Below are positions 16,072-23,327 of a stretch of DNA of 64,000 nucleotides, in pieces. Each line of letters opens with the position of its first letter. Within the stretch, counting starts at the first letter, position 1. The translations under genes and the position numbers were made by a program. The notes beneath the pieces were generated by a model that was given only the letters and a program-made list of their open reading frames with translations, had not been told where the DNA came from and made no database searches. This DNA is from Streptomyces rugosispiralis (GTDB taxonomy: Bacteria > Actinomycetota > Actinomycetes > Streptomycetales > Streptomycetaceae). The stretch spans positions 1 through 64,000 of the forward strand of contig NZ_JANIAA010000027.1 of assembly GCF_024505145.1 (NCBI RefSeq), read 5' to 3'.

Positions 16072-17766
16072 TCAGTTGGCGGCGGCCCGGCGCAGCGTGG
16101 CGCCCCGGTCGAGCGGCTCCACGGCCCCGGCGTACACGCCGAGCCAGGAGCCGGGCCGCGCCGGCCAGGTCCGTGGCGCGCGTGTTTCGGCGTACGTCTC
16201 GATCCGGCGGTTCAGCTCTTCGGCGTCGATCAGGAGGTCGACGGTCCGGTTCGGGACGTCGATCGCGATCTCGTCACCGGTGCGGACGGTCCCCAGCGGG
16301 CCCGGCACGCCTCCCTCCGGAGAGATCTCGCCGACGACGATGCCCTTGTTGACGAGGCCGGAGAGCTGTCCGTCGGTCACGAACGCCACCTGCTCGCTCA
16401 GGCCGGCGCCGGCCAGCGCGAAGACCACGTTGGAGGCCATGCCCATCCCTGGGGTGCCGGTGACGCCAAGGCCCCGCAGCACAAGGACCTCGCCCGGCAG
16501 CACCTCGCCGCGCTCGATCGCCTCGGTGGCCTCCGGCGCGGACTCGAAGACGCGCGCCGTACCGCGGAAGGCGCGGGCCCGGTGCTCTGTGACCGACAGC
16601 TTCGCGATTCCGGTGTCGGGGCAGAGATTGCCGCGCATCACGGCGATGGTGGACTCGGGGCGCATCGGCTCGGCGCGGATCACCTCCGCGTCGACGGGGG
16701 CACCGGCGACGGCCTCGGCCATCGACGTGCCCGAGACCGTCATGGCCGATCCGTCGATCCTGTCGCCGAGTTGCCGGAGCACGCCCCGGGCCCCGCCCGC
16801 GGCGTCGAACTCGTCGATGGTCGTGGGCCCGTTGGGCTGGACCGCGGCTATCGGCCCGACCTCCCGCCCGATCTCCTCGAAGAGCCGGTGGACGTCGATG
16901 TCGTACGGCGACTCCGCGGCGATCGCCTCCAGATGCTTGACCGCGTTGATCGAGCCGCTGACCGCGATGACCGCCGTCACCGCGTTGCGGAACGCGGCGG
17001 GCGTCATCACCGTGCTGGGTCGCCGGTCTGCCTCGACTGCCGCCATGACGGCCGGCCCCGCGGCCCGCGCGGCCGCCCACATCGTCTCGCTGTTGGCCTG
17101 GGTGGGGGCCGAGCCGGGCAGCGCCATGCCGAGCGCCTCGGCGACGATGTGCATGGTGTTGGCGGTGCCCATCCCCTGGCAGACACCGGGGCCGGTGATG
17201 GCGCGGTCGGACATCCGGCACAGGTCGTCGAAGCTGATGGCGCCCGCGGCGAGCTTGCCGGCATCGGCGAAGACCTCCTCGATGTCGACGCGGCGGCCGT
17301 TGTCGAGGACACCGCAGCTCTGGTAGCCGCAGGCGACGATCACGGTGGGAACGTCGGTCCGAGCGGCCGCCATCAGCTGGCCGGGCGTCGTCTTGTCGCA
17401 TGACGCGAGGCAGATCATCCCGTCGAGCTTCGCGCCCTCAACAACCGCCTCGATGTCGTAGGACACCAGGTCGCGGCCCGAGAGCACATAGCCGCCACCC
17501 CGGCCGGCGGCCATGATGAAGTCGGTCGGCGCGACGGTGCGGATCTCGAAGCCCAGCCCGCCGGCGTCGTACACCGACCGGCGGACGGCCTCCGCGACCT
17601 TGTCGAGATGGGCGAAGCACGGCGCGAGTCCGGATGAGGAGTTGACAATGGCGATCTTGGGCCGACGGATCTCCTCGTCGTCATAGCCCAGCGCCTTCCA
17701 CTGTGTACGCGTCGTCGCCCAGCGAGACGACCCGACCGGATGGTTGCTGCGCGGTTCGGTGGACAC
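16072..17766 (-). CDS. IlvD/Edd family dehydratase
   Basis: This 564-residue protein is a full-length member of the dihydroxy-acid/6-phosphogluconate/aldonate dehydratase family. The three iron-sulfur cysteine sites are visible: NSSSGLAPCFAHLDKV, ASCDKTTPGQLMAA and GPGVCQGMGTANTM. The C-terminal domain has GMGMASNVVFAL and FVTDGQLSGLVNKGIVVGEISPEG. Length and sequence are closer to aldonate (arabonate/xylonate-type) dehydratases than to IlvD, but this is a judgement by eye. The GTG at 17766 is chosen because AAGGAG lies 7 bases before it. Only 2 bases separate it from the MFS stop, so the genes are co-transcribed. Confidence 0.85.
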   Translation of the reverse strand: MSTEPRSNHPVGSSRWATTRTQWKALGYDDEEIRRPKIAIVNSSSGLAPCFAHLDKVAEAVRRSVYDAGGLGFEIRTVAPTDFIMAAGRGGGYVLSGRDLVSYDIEAVVEGAKLDGMICLASCDKTTPGQLMAAARTDVPTVIVACGYQSCGVLDNGRRVDIEEVFADAGKLAAGAISFDDLCRMSDRAITGPGVCQGMGTANTMHIVAEALGMALPGSAPTQANSETMWAAARAAGPAVMAAVEADRRPSTVMTPAAFRNAVTAVIAVSGSINAVKHLEAIAAESPYDIDVHRLFEEIGREVGPIAAVQPNGPTTIDEFDAAGGARGVLRQLGDRIDGSAMTVSGTSMAEAVAGAPVDAEVIRAEPMRPESTIAVMRGNLCPDTGIAKLSVTEHRARAFRGTARVFESAPEATEAIERGEVLPGEVLVLRGLGVTGTPGMGMASNVVFALAGAGLSEQVAFVTDGQLSGLVNKGIVVGEISPEGGVPGPLGTVRTGDEIAIDVPNRTVDLLIDAEELNRRIETYAETRAPRTWPARPGSWLGVYAGAVEPLDRGATLRRAAAN

Positions 17767-17768
17767 CT

Positions 17769-19238
17769 CTACACTCCTTCCTCGTTCTTCGTGGTTGCTT
17801 CCGGGGCGGAGGGGTTTGTCAGGAGGAGAGCCGCCGTCTTCACCTGCGCCACGCCGGTCGTGGGCGCTTCCACGGACAGCGCCCCCTCCGCCTCGGCCGG
17901 CAGCCGGCGCTGGACCCGGCCGAGCACGAACAGCACAAGCACCATCACGGCCGGGCAGGCCGCGAACACGGTGAACGCGCCGTGTGCCCCGAGACCGGCG
18001 TCGAGGATGACACCGCCGAGCCAGGGGCCGACCATGGCGCCGACCTTGGCGACCGAGGAGGCCCAGGCAGCGCCGTTGGCGCGGATGCCCGTCGGGTAGA
18101 AGGTGCCGGCGATGCTGGTGATACCGCCATGACCGCCGTTGACGAACATCTTGGCGCCGATGACAAAGGCGACGTAGACGGCCGGGCCGAGGATTCCGGT
18201 GCCCAGCGTCAGCATGCAGATGACGGCCGCGAGCGGCATCCACAGGATGATGCCCGCCCCCTTGCGGTCCACGAACCGGCTGATGAACAGCTGCGCCACG
18301 GCGCCCGCGACGCTCGCCAGGGCGGCGATGGTGGCGGCCGCGCTCACGCTGAAGCCCATCTGCTCGTTGATCATCGGGGTCCAGAAGACCATGAAGTAGA
18401 TCAGCGCCGAGGAGAGGAGGTAGACCAGCCACAGCAGGGGTGTGATGGCGGCGAGGTGGCCGCGGAAGAGCTGGGTGGGGGTGAACCGCTTCCCCGAGTG
18501 CGCCTGCTCCTGGGCCTCGGTGGTGAAGCGGGTCCCGGGCTCGATGGACAGGCCCGGCTGGAGGCGGCGCAGGATGCGGGAAACGCGCTCATCGCTGCCT
18601 GGGCGGGCCTTCAGCACCAGGAACTTCACCGACTCGGGCACCAGCGGCAGCACCGCGAGGACGGTGAGCAAGGAGCAGACGCCGCCGACGACGAACACCG
18701 ATCGCCAGCCGAACTCGGGGATCAGCCAGTTGGAGACGGGACCACCGGCGGCGCCGCCGAGCGTGTAGCCGACCATGATGATGGAGACGGCGGTCACCCG
18801 GAACCGCTTCGGCGCGTACTCGGCCGCCAGGGCCCAGGTCAGCGGGAGCACCCCGCCGAGGAAGAGCCCGGACACGAACCGCAGGGCGAACAGGTGGGCG
18901 TAGGTGTCCGCATAGGCGAAACCGAGCATGAAGAGGCCGAAACCGGCGACCGACGCGACGATGGTGGGACGGCGTCCGATCCGGTCCGCCAGGTAACCCA
19001 TGATCAGCGCGCCGATCATGGTGCCGAAGAGACCGACCGTGGCCAGGGTGCCGAGCTGGGTCCCGGTGAACCCGAAGTCCTTTCGGATGTAGGTGGCGGC
19101 GAACGACAGGATCTGGAAGTCGAAGCCGTCGAGGAAGGTGATCAGACAGCAGACGGCGTACATCAGCAGCCAGTAGCGGCTCGCACGCTGGCGCTCGACG
19201 ATCGGGGCCACTTCCGCGACGGGTCGGGTGGCGCTCAT
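17769..19238 (-). CDS. MFS transporter, AAHS-like
   Basis: About 489 residues with twelve hydrophobic segments. The first membrane helix carries the DGFDFQILSFAATYI motif (D-G-x-D) and the 2-3 loop the LADRIGRRP motif, both typical of the aromatic acid:H+ symporter group and related carboxylate importers. The substrate is probably an organic acid feeding the dehydratases encoded downstream. The ATG at 19238 has GGCGAGGAG just upstream; an in-frame GTG at 19268 is an alternative. A 26-codon open frame with its own ribosome binding site ends in an ATGA overlap with this start. Confidence 0.85.
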   Translation of the reverse strand: MSATRPVAEVAPIVERQRASRYWLLMYAVCCLITFLDGFDFQILSFAATYIRKDFGFTGTQLGTLATVGLFGTMIGALIMGYLADRIGRRPTIVASVAGFGLFMLGFAYADTYAHLFALRFVSGLFLGGVLPLTWALAAEYAPKRFRVTAVSIIMVGYTLGGAAGGPVSNWLIPEFGWRSVFVVGGVCSLLTVLAVLPLVPESVKFLVLKARPGSDERVSRILRRLQPGLSIEPGTRFTTEAQEQAHSGKRFTPTQLFRGHLAAITPLLWLVYLLSSALIYFMVFWTPMINEQMGFSVSAAATIAALASVAGAVAQLFISRFVDRKGAGIILWMPLAAVICMLTLGTGILGPAVYVAFVIGAKMFVNGGHGGITSIAGTFYPTGIRANGAAWASSVAKVGAMVGPWLGGVILDAGLGAHGAFTVFAACPAVMVLVLFVLGRVQRRLPAEAEGALSVEAPTTGVAQVKTAALLLTNPSAPEATTKNEEGV

Positions 19239-19315
19239 GGCCGTCTCCTCGCCGTTGAAGTCGGCCACGATGGGGACGCGGATGACGACCGCAGCTCTGT
19301 CAGGGCATGGGGCAT
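19235..19315 (-). CDS. possible 26-residue leader ORF coupled to the MFS gene
   Basis: The ATG at 19315 has AGGAG 5 bases upstream and reads MPHALTELRSS and on to a TGA that overlaps the MFS ATG (ATGA). The peptide is Ser/Thr/Arg/Pro-rich and has no family similarity. The arrangement would couple translation of the importer to the leader. It could also be chance, as no conservation can be tested here. Confidence 0.35.
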   Translation of the reverse strand: MPHALTELRSSSASPSWPTSTARRRP

Positions 19316-19446
19316 GATGGCTCCTGGGGAAGGGGGCTGTGCCGCGAACGCGGCTCTCATCGCGTGCCCCGCACCGTAGGCAGCCCGCTTCACCGGAGGG
19401 AATGCCCAGGTCAATAGAGCGTTCGACTGGGCGGCATCAACGGCGT

Positions 19447-20403
19447 TTATGCTCCGAGGCAGGCCGCGGCCCGGGCCATCAGGTCGCGCAGCCAGCTGTG
19501 TGCCGGGTCCTCGTCGTGGCTCGCCTCCCACCAGAGATGCTCTTCCAGCGGATCGAGCGGTACCGGGCAGGTGAGCGTGCGCAGCCCGTACGCGGACGCG
19601 ATGGGCGCGGCGAGCCGCTCCGGAACGAGCGCCACCCGCCGTGTTCCGGTGATGAAGTCGGGTACGGCCCGGTAGCTCTCCACGCGTACGGCGATGCGTG
19701 GCCGGATGCCCAGGGCGGTCAGCTGCCGGGTCGCCGGAGCGGCCGACGGGTAGCCCTCGTCCCGGTGGTAGGGCACCACCCACGGCAGCCGTGCCAGATC
19801 CTCGATGCCGAACGACTCGGCCTCGCACAGCGCATTGCCGGCGGACACCACGCAGACCCACTGGTCGTGGAAGAGCGGAGCCGAATCGACCCCCGGGGTG
19901 CGGAAGTGGCCGAGCGGTGGGGAGACCATGGCATCGACGAGCCGGATCGCGTCGCCCGCGCCACTGCCCAGGGTCTCCCTGATGAACTGGAGGTGGAGCG
20001 CCGCATGGGGCGCCTCGTGGTCGAACAGCCGGGACAACGGGGGGCCCAGGACCGTCGCCGGGTAGTCGGCCATCAGCAGGGTGAACTCCCGCTCGGTGGT
20101 CGCGGGGTCGAACGCCCTGCCGGTCGCGAAGAGCCTTTCGGCGGCCGCGCACACCGTCTCGACCTGTCCGGCCAGCTGCGCGGCGAGCGGTGTCAGGACG
20201 TAGGCGCCGTGTACCCGGGCGAGCAGCTCGTCCCCGAAGTGCCGGCGCAGCCGGGACAGCGCGGCGCTGACGGCGGGCTGGGTGACGCCGAGGTTCCGGG
20301 CGGCCCGGGTGACGTTCCGCTCGCGAAGCAGCGCTCGGAGCGTCACCAGGAGGTTGAGGTCGAGGTTCGTGAGGTGTGTGGGTCGGGACTGCCGTGGGCT
20401 CAT
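19447..20403 (-). CDS. LysR-type transcriptional regulator
   Basis: About 318 residues from the ATG at 20403 (an in-frame start at 20424 is possible). The winged HTH is clear: LDLNLLVTLRALLRERNVTRAARNLGVTQPAVSAALSRLRRHFGDELLAR. The effector domain follows from about residue 90 with the two-lobed LysR pattern (FTLLMADYPATVLGPPLSRLF; HDQWVCVVSAGNAL; PWVVPYHRDEGY; VALVPERLA), closest to the NodD/NahR/LinR-like group. It precedes the MFS-IlvD-FAD-AcnX operon on the same strand by 209 bases and probably controls it, responding to the pathway substrate. Confidence 0.88.
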   Translation of the reverse strand: MSPRQSRPTHLTNLDLNLLVTLRALLRERNVTRAARNLGVTQPAVSAALSRLRRHFGDELLARVHGAYVLTPLAAQLAGQVETVCAAAERLFATGRAFDPATTEREFTLLMADYPATVLGPPLSRLFDHEAPHAALHLQFIRETLGSGAGDAIRLVDAMVSPPLGHFRTPGVDSAPLFHDQWVCVVSAGNALCEAESFGIEDLARLPWVVPYHRDEGYPSAAPATRQLTALGIRPRIAVRVESYRAVPDFITGTRRVALVPERLAAPIASAYGLRTLTCPVPLDPLEEHLWWEASHDEDPAHSWLRDLMARAAACLGA

Positions 20404-20829
20404 GGGCTCCGGATTCTGCCGCACGCACGCCGGCTCTTTCCATCCTCCATTCCGGGCCGGCCGACTGGCCGTGGCCGTCCCAGCGGCCGCCGGCCTTCGG
20501 TCCGCCGCCGCGGTGCCGGGCCGACGGCGTCCTCACCCGGTGCCGAACAGCTCCGGGCGCTTCGCCGCGAGCGCGATCAGGCCGTCGGTCTCCAGCATGT
20601 CGATCAGAGGGCGTTTATGCAGGTCAGGCCCCGTATGCGACTCTCGTCCCTGCCCTGCTCCGAAGACTTTCATCCCATAGATGGTGAATGACCTTCTCCA
20701 GGGCGAAGGCTCGGCCGTCCGTCTCGTTCGGTTCTGTACCTGGGAGTCCGTCTGATTTGAAGATGCCACGGAATTGCCTGATGGGCAGCGGAACCGAGCC
20801 CTCCGGCTCGCTCGTGATCACGCTACGCC
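20404..20829. other. intergenic region between LysR gene and IS5 fragment
   Basis: The right part is eroded. A minus-strand frame at 20533-20769 ends MLETDGLIALAAKRPELFGTG, which looks like a real protein C-terminus, but I cannot place it in a family. The region also holds the promoter of the LysR gene and the left end of the IS5 fragment; no clear terminal repeat was found. Confidence 0.35.
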
Positions 20830-21258
20830 GTGAGCGAGCGCAAGCCGTACCCCAGCGACCTGTCCGACGCCCGATGGGCTCTGATCGAGCCGACGTTGAC
20901 GGCCTGGAGACAGGCCCGGCTCGACCGCAGGCCGACCGGGCAGCCGGCCAAGGTCGATTTACGCGACGTCCTCAACGCGATCCTCTACGCGAACCGTACG
21001 GGGATCCCCTGGAAGTACCTCCCACACGACCTCCCGAACCATCGCACCGCCTATGCCTGCTACGCCGCGTGGCGTGACGAAGGAATCTTTGCCCAGCTCA
21101 ATTACGACCTGACAGGACTGGCCCGGGTGAAGGAGGGGCGCAGGCCCGAGCCGACCGCCTCCGTGATCGACACCCAGAGCGTGAAGACCTCCAGTAACGT
21201 GCCCCTGACCAGCCAGGGAACGGATGCGGCCAAGAAGATCGCCGGGAGGAAGCGCGAG
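20830..21258 (+). pseudogene. IS5-family transposase, N-terminal part
   Basis: Starting at GTG 20830, the frame reads SERKPYPSDLSDARWALIEP, then DVLNAILYANRTGIPWKYLP and VIDTQSVKTSSNVPLTSQGT, the N-terminal DUF4096 domain and first DDE region of an IS5-type transposase. After KKIAGRKR it changes abruptly into an IS3-type sequence in the same frame, so the C-terminal half, including the remaining catalytic residues, is missing. A C-terminal piece of the same transposase type occurs at 31262-31451 on the same strand. Confidence 0.8.
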
Positions 21259-21480
21259 ATGAGGGCATCCGTTGGTCGTACGGGTGTCTGTTGGGAAAAC
21301 GCAGCCGTCGAATCATTTTTCGGAGAGTTGAAAAACGAACTCATCCACCGAGTGACATTCCCGACACGAGAGCACGCGCGCAAGGCTATTGCCCGCTACA
21401 TAGAAGTCTTCTGCAATCGCAGACGTCTCCACTCAGCGCTCGGCTACAAGACGCCCGCCGAGGTCCATCAGGACGGCTTG
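21259..21480 (+). pseudogene. IS3-family transposase, C-terminal part
   Basis: Fused in frame to the IS5 fragment is ASVGRTGVCWENAAVESFFG, ELKNELIHRVTFPTREHARK, IEVFCNRRRLHSALGYKTPA: the catalytic Glu region and end of an IS3-group orfB. Its GC content is visibly lower than its neighbours (runs such as AATCATTTTTC), suggesting a distinct origin. No stop occurs at the natural end; the frame runs to 22323 as antisense of the amine oxidase gene. Confidence 0.75.
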
Positions 21481-22701
21481 GGCGGCGCGGATTCCGCTGC
21501 GCAGGGCGCCTTCCATGAGACCGGTGAATTCGGCTTCGGCGTACTCGCCGGCAAAGCTGACCGCACCGACCGCGGCCTCGAGTGCTGTCTGGTCTTCGAT
21601 GGTGGTGCCTGGTGCGTGGGAGGCGTACGCGCCGAGAGCGAACGGGTCATCGGACCAGGTAGAGAGCAACGGTTCCTGCTCGGCGAAGTCGAGGTCGTTG
21701 CGGATGTGCCGGGCGGCTCGCATCCACTGCTCCGGTCCGGCATCGACGGCCATGGCGGCGAGGCCGTGCTCGCTGCCGGCGAAGCTGTTCATGACCGGTG
21801 CAACGGTGTCGTGCTCGTCGACGGCAGTCCAGGTCCAGAACCGGCCGGGTACCGACAGGACGGCGCTGGTGGATGGGGTGGAGCGCAGCGGCAAGTGGAG
21901 CTTGGCGGCGTGTCCCTGGCGCAGCCTGGCGAGCGCCTTGTCCCGGGCGTCGCTGGTGGGCACGTAGACGTGCCCACCGGTGAGGACCGTGAGCGGGAGG
22001 GCGACGACGACGTGGTCGAAAAGGTGCTCACCACTGCTGGTGCGCACTACAGCAGCACCTTGTCCGTCGTCGATGTTCTCGACGGACCGGACGACTTCGT
22101 AGCAGTGCACCCGTTCGCCGAGGGCTCGGTACATCTCGACGGCGAGGCGCTGGTTGCCGCCGGCGACGCGGTAGCTCGGCAACGGCTCGAACGAGGCGAC
22201 GTGGTCGAGCGCCTCGGCGGTGACCAGGTCGGCGGCGGTCGCGGCGGAAACCTCGATGCGGGCACGGAGCGCCTGGTCGACGGCCATCGGAAGGTCGAGC
22301 AGCTGCAGGATCTCCTCCACTGATACCGGCCGCTCGAGTTCGCGGGCCAGGGCGGCGGCACGCTGCCCGGCGTGGGACAGGACTTCGGAGGTGACCTCGG
22401 GGGTCTCGGCGAGCTCGCGGACGTAGTAGCTCATGCCGGAGTCGACGAGCCTCAGTGAGTGCTGCTCGGCGATGGCAGCAAAGGTGCTGTAGCCGTCGAG
22501 GATGAACTCGGCGCCGCGCTCGACAACGCAGTCGCGGCCGGCGATGTCGAGGTGCTGGGACCAGACGCGGCCGCCGACGCGGCCGCGCGCCTCGAGGACG
22601 GTGACGTCGAGGCCGGCGTCAGCGAGCTTGGTGGCGGCTGCAAGGCCGGCGAACCCGGCACCGAGTACGGCCACGTGGCGAGGCGGGGTGTGGGTGGTCA
22701 C
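21433..22701 (-). CDS. flavin-containing amine oxidase
   Basis: This 422-residue protein is a monoamine/polyamine oxidase-type flavoenzyme. It has the FAD-binding start HVAVLGAGFAGLAAATKLAD, the GRVGGRVWSQHLD motif, ERGAEFILDGYSTF, a substrate domain, and the C-terminal FAD motif SFAGEYAEAEFTGLMEGALRSGIRAAQAVL. It would oxidise an amine to an imine, giving an aldehyde, ammonia and hydrogen peroxide. The C-terminal dozen residues overlap the IS3 fragment, so the natural end may have been replaced by the insertion. The RidA-like gene lies just upstream on the same strand. Confidence 0.85.
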   Translation of the reverse strand: MTTHTPPRHVAVLGAGFAGLAAATKLADAGLDVTVLEARGRVGGRVWSQHLDIAGRDCVVERGAEFILDGYSTFAAIAEQHSLRLVDSGMSYYVRELAETPEVTSEVLSHAGQRAAALARELERPVSVEEILQLLDLPMAVDQALRARIEVSAATAADLVTAEALDHVASFEPLPSYRVAGGNQRLAVEMYRALGERVHCYEVVRSVENIDDGQGAAVVRTSSGEHLFDHVVVALPLTVLTGGHVYVPTSDARDKALARLRQGHAAKLHLPLRSTPSTSAVLSVPGRFWTWTAVDEHDTVAPVMNSFAGSEHGLAAMAVDAGPEQWMRAARHIRNDLDFAEQEPLLSTWSDDPFALGAYASHAPGTTIEDQTALEAAVGAVSFAGEYAEAEFTGLMEGALRSGIRAAQAVLMDLGGRLVAER

Positions 22702-22732
22702 GGAAGGTGCCTCCGGATGGGGTGGTCGCGAC

Positions 22733-23173
22733 TTAGTTGCCAGCGCTGGGCGGGGGCGTGCTGTCGATGGGGGGTGCGGGCACGCGGGTGGCGCCGAGCA
22801 GCGCGACCGCGTTCATCTCGACCTGCATCCCCTCTGCCAGCAGCGTCACGCCCACGGCGGTGGAGGCCGGGTAGGGGGCGGTGAGGAACTCGGGGCGGAC
22901 GACCGTGAAGCGTCCGTAATTGTCCGACTCGGTGACGTAGACGTTCACCGACACCACGTTGGTCAGGTCGGCACCGAAGGCACGCAGCACGGCCTCGACG
23001 TTGCGGAACGTCTGGCGGACCTGGTCCTCGAAGGTGCCGTCGATGACGTTCCCGTGCTCGTCGTAGGGGCCGATGCCGCCGGTCGTGATGGTCTCGCCGA
23101 CGCGGACGGCCTGCGCGTAGCCGACAGACTCAGCCCATTCCCAGGGGCCGTGGAGGCTCTCTATCTGTGGCAT
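22733..23173 (-). CDS. RidA (YjgF/YER057c/UK114) family protein
   Basis: About 146 residues with the RidA fold: YAQAVRVGETITTGGIGPYD, FEDQVRQTFRNVEAVLRAFG, VVSVNVYVTESDNYGRF, and the final VEMNAVALLGA strand. RidA proteins hydrolyse reactive imines and enamines, which suits its place next to an amine oxidase. The catalytic Arg of RidA (in PARS) is replaced: here the segment reads YPASTAVGV, so the protein belongs to an Arg-lacking Rid subfamily or has another role. The ATG at 23173 (MPQIESLHG) follows AAAGGAC; an in-frame start at 23200 exists. Confidence 0.85.
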   Translation of the reverse strand: MPQIESLHGPWEWAESVGYAQAVRVGETITTGGIGPYDEHGNVIDGTFEDQVRQTFRNVEAVLRAFGADLTNVVSVNVYVTESDNYGRFTVVRPEFLTAPYPASTAVGVTLLAEGMQVEMNAVALLGATRVPAPPIDSTPPPSAGN

Positions 23174-23250
23174 GCGAGGTGTCCTTTGCGTGAGGGTCAT
23201 GAAGGGACGGCCGGGGTTGGAACGTCACCGAGCGTAGGCAGGCAGCAGCC

Positions 23251-23276
23251 CCGGACTCTACGGTGCGAGAGTCCGG
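23251..23276. promoter_or_regulatory. dyad between ridA-like and pucR-like genes
   Basis: A perfect 9-bp inverted repeat, CCGGACTCT (23251-23259) and AGAGTCCGG (23268-23276), with an 8-base spacer, lies in the 154-base divergent region, upstream of the -10 of the regulator gene. It is a candidate operator for the PucR-type protein, which commonly regulates its own divergent promoter. Confidence 0.5.
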
Positions 23277-23315
23277 TTTCTGGCGGCGCTGTCATACTCA
23301 CGTACCAAAGACCCC

Positions 23316-23321
23316 TACACT
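23316..23321 (+). promoter_or_regulatory. -10 element giving a probable leaderless pucR-like mRNA
   Basis: TACACT ends 6 bases before the GTG at 23328, and no Shine-Dalgarno precedes that codon. Transcription starting about 7 bases after the -10 would begin at or beside the start codon. The -35 is not clear. Confidence 0.45.
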
Positions 23322-23327
23322 GGGTAA

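Noticed and set aside
14411..17326. Plus-strand frame of 971 residues
   Set aside because: It is entirely antisense to the AcnX, FAD oxidoreductase and IlvD genes, has no family similarity and reflects GC-rich third positions.
16072..18432. Minus-strand frame of 786 residues covering the IlvD gene and more
   Set aside because: The first 220 residues are a shadow of the MFS gene in another frame; a GTG with AAGGAG at 17766 begins the true IlvD/Edd protein.
17703..19379. Plus-strand frame of 558 residues, rich in Asp, Gly and Glu
   Set aside because: It is the antisense of the MFS transporter gene; its composition is typical of opposite-strand frames in high-GC DNA.
20830..22323. A continuous 497-residue plus-strand frame
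   Set aside because: Only the first 215 residues have transposase similarity (IS5 then IS3). The rest is the antisense of the amine oxidase gene at 21433-22701, which has full family similarity.
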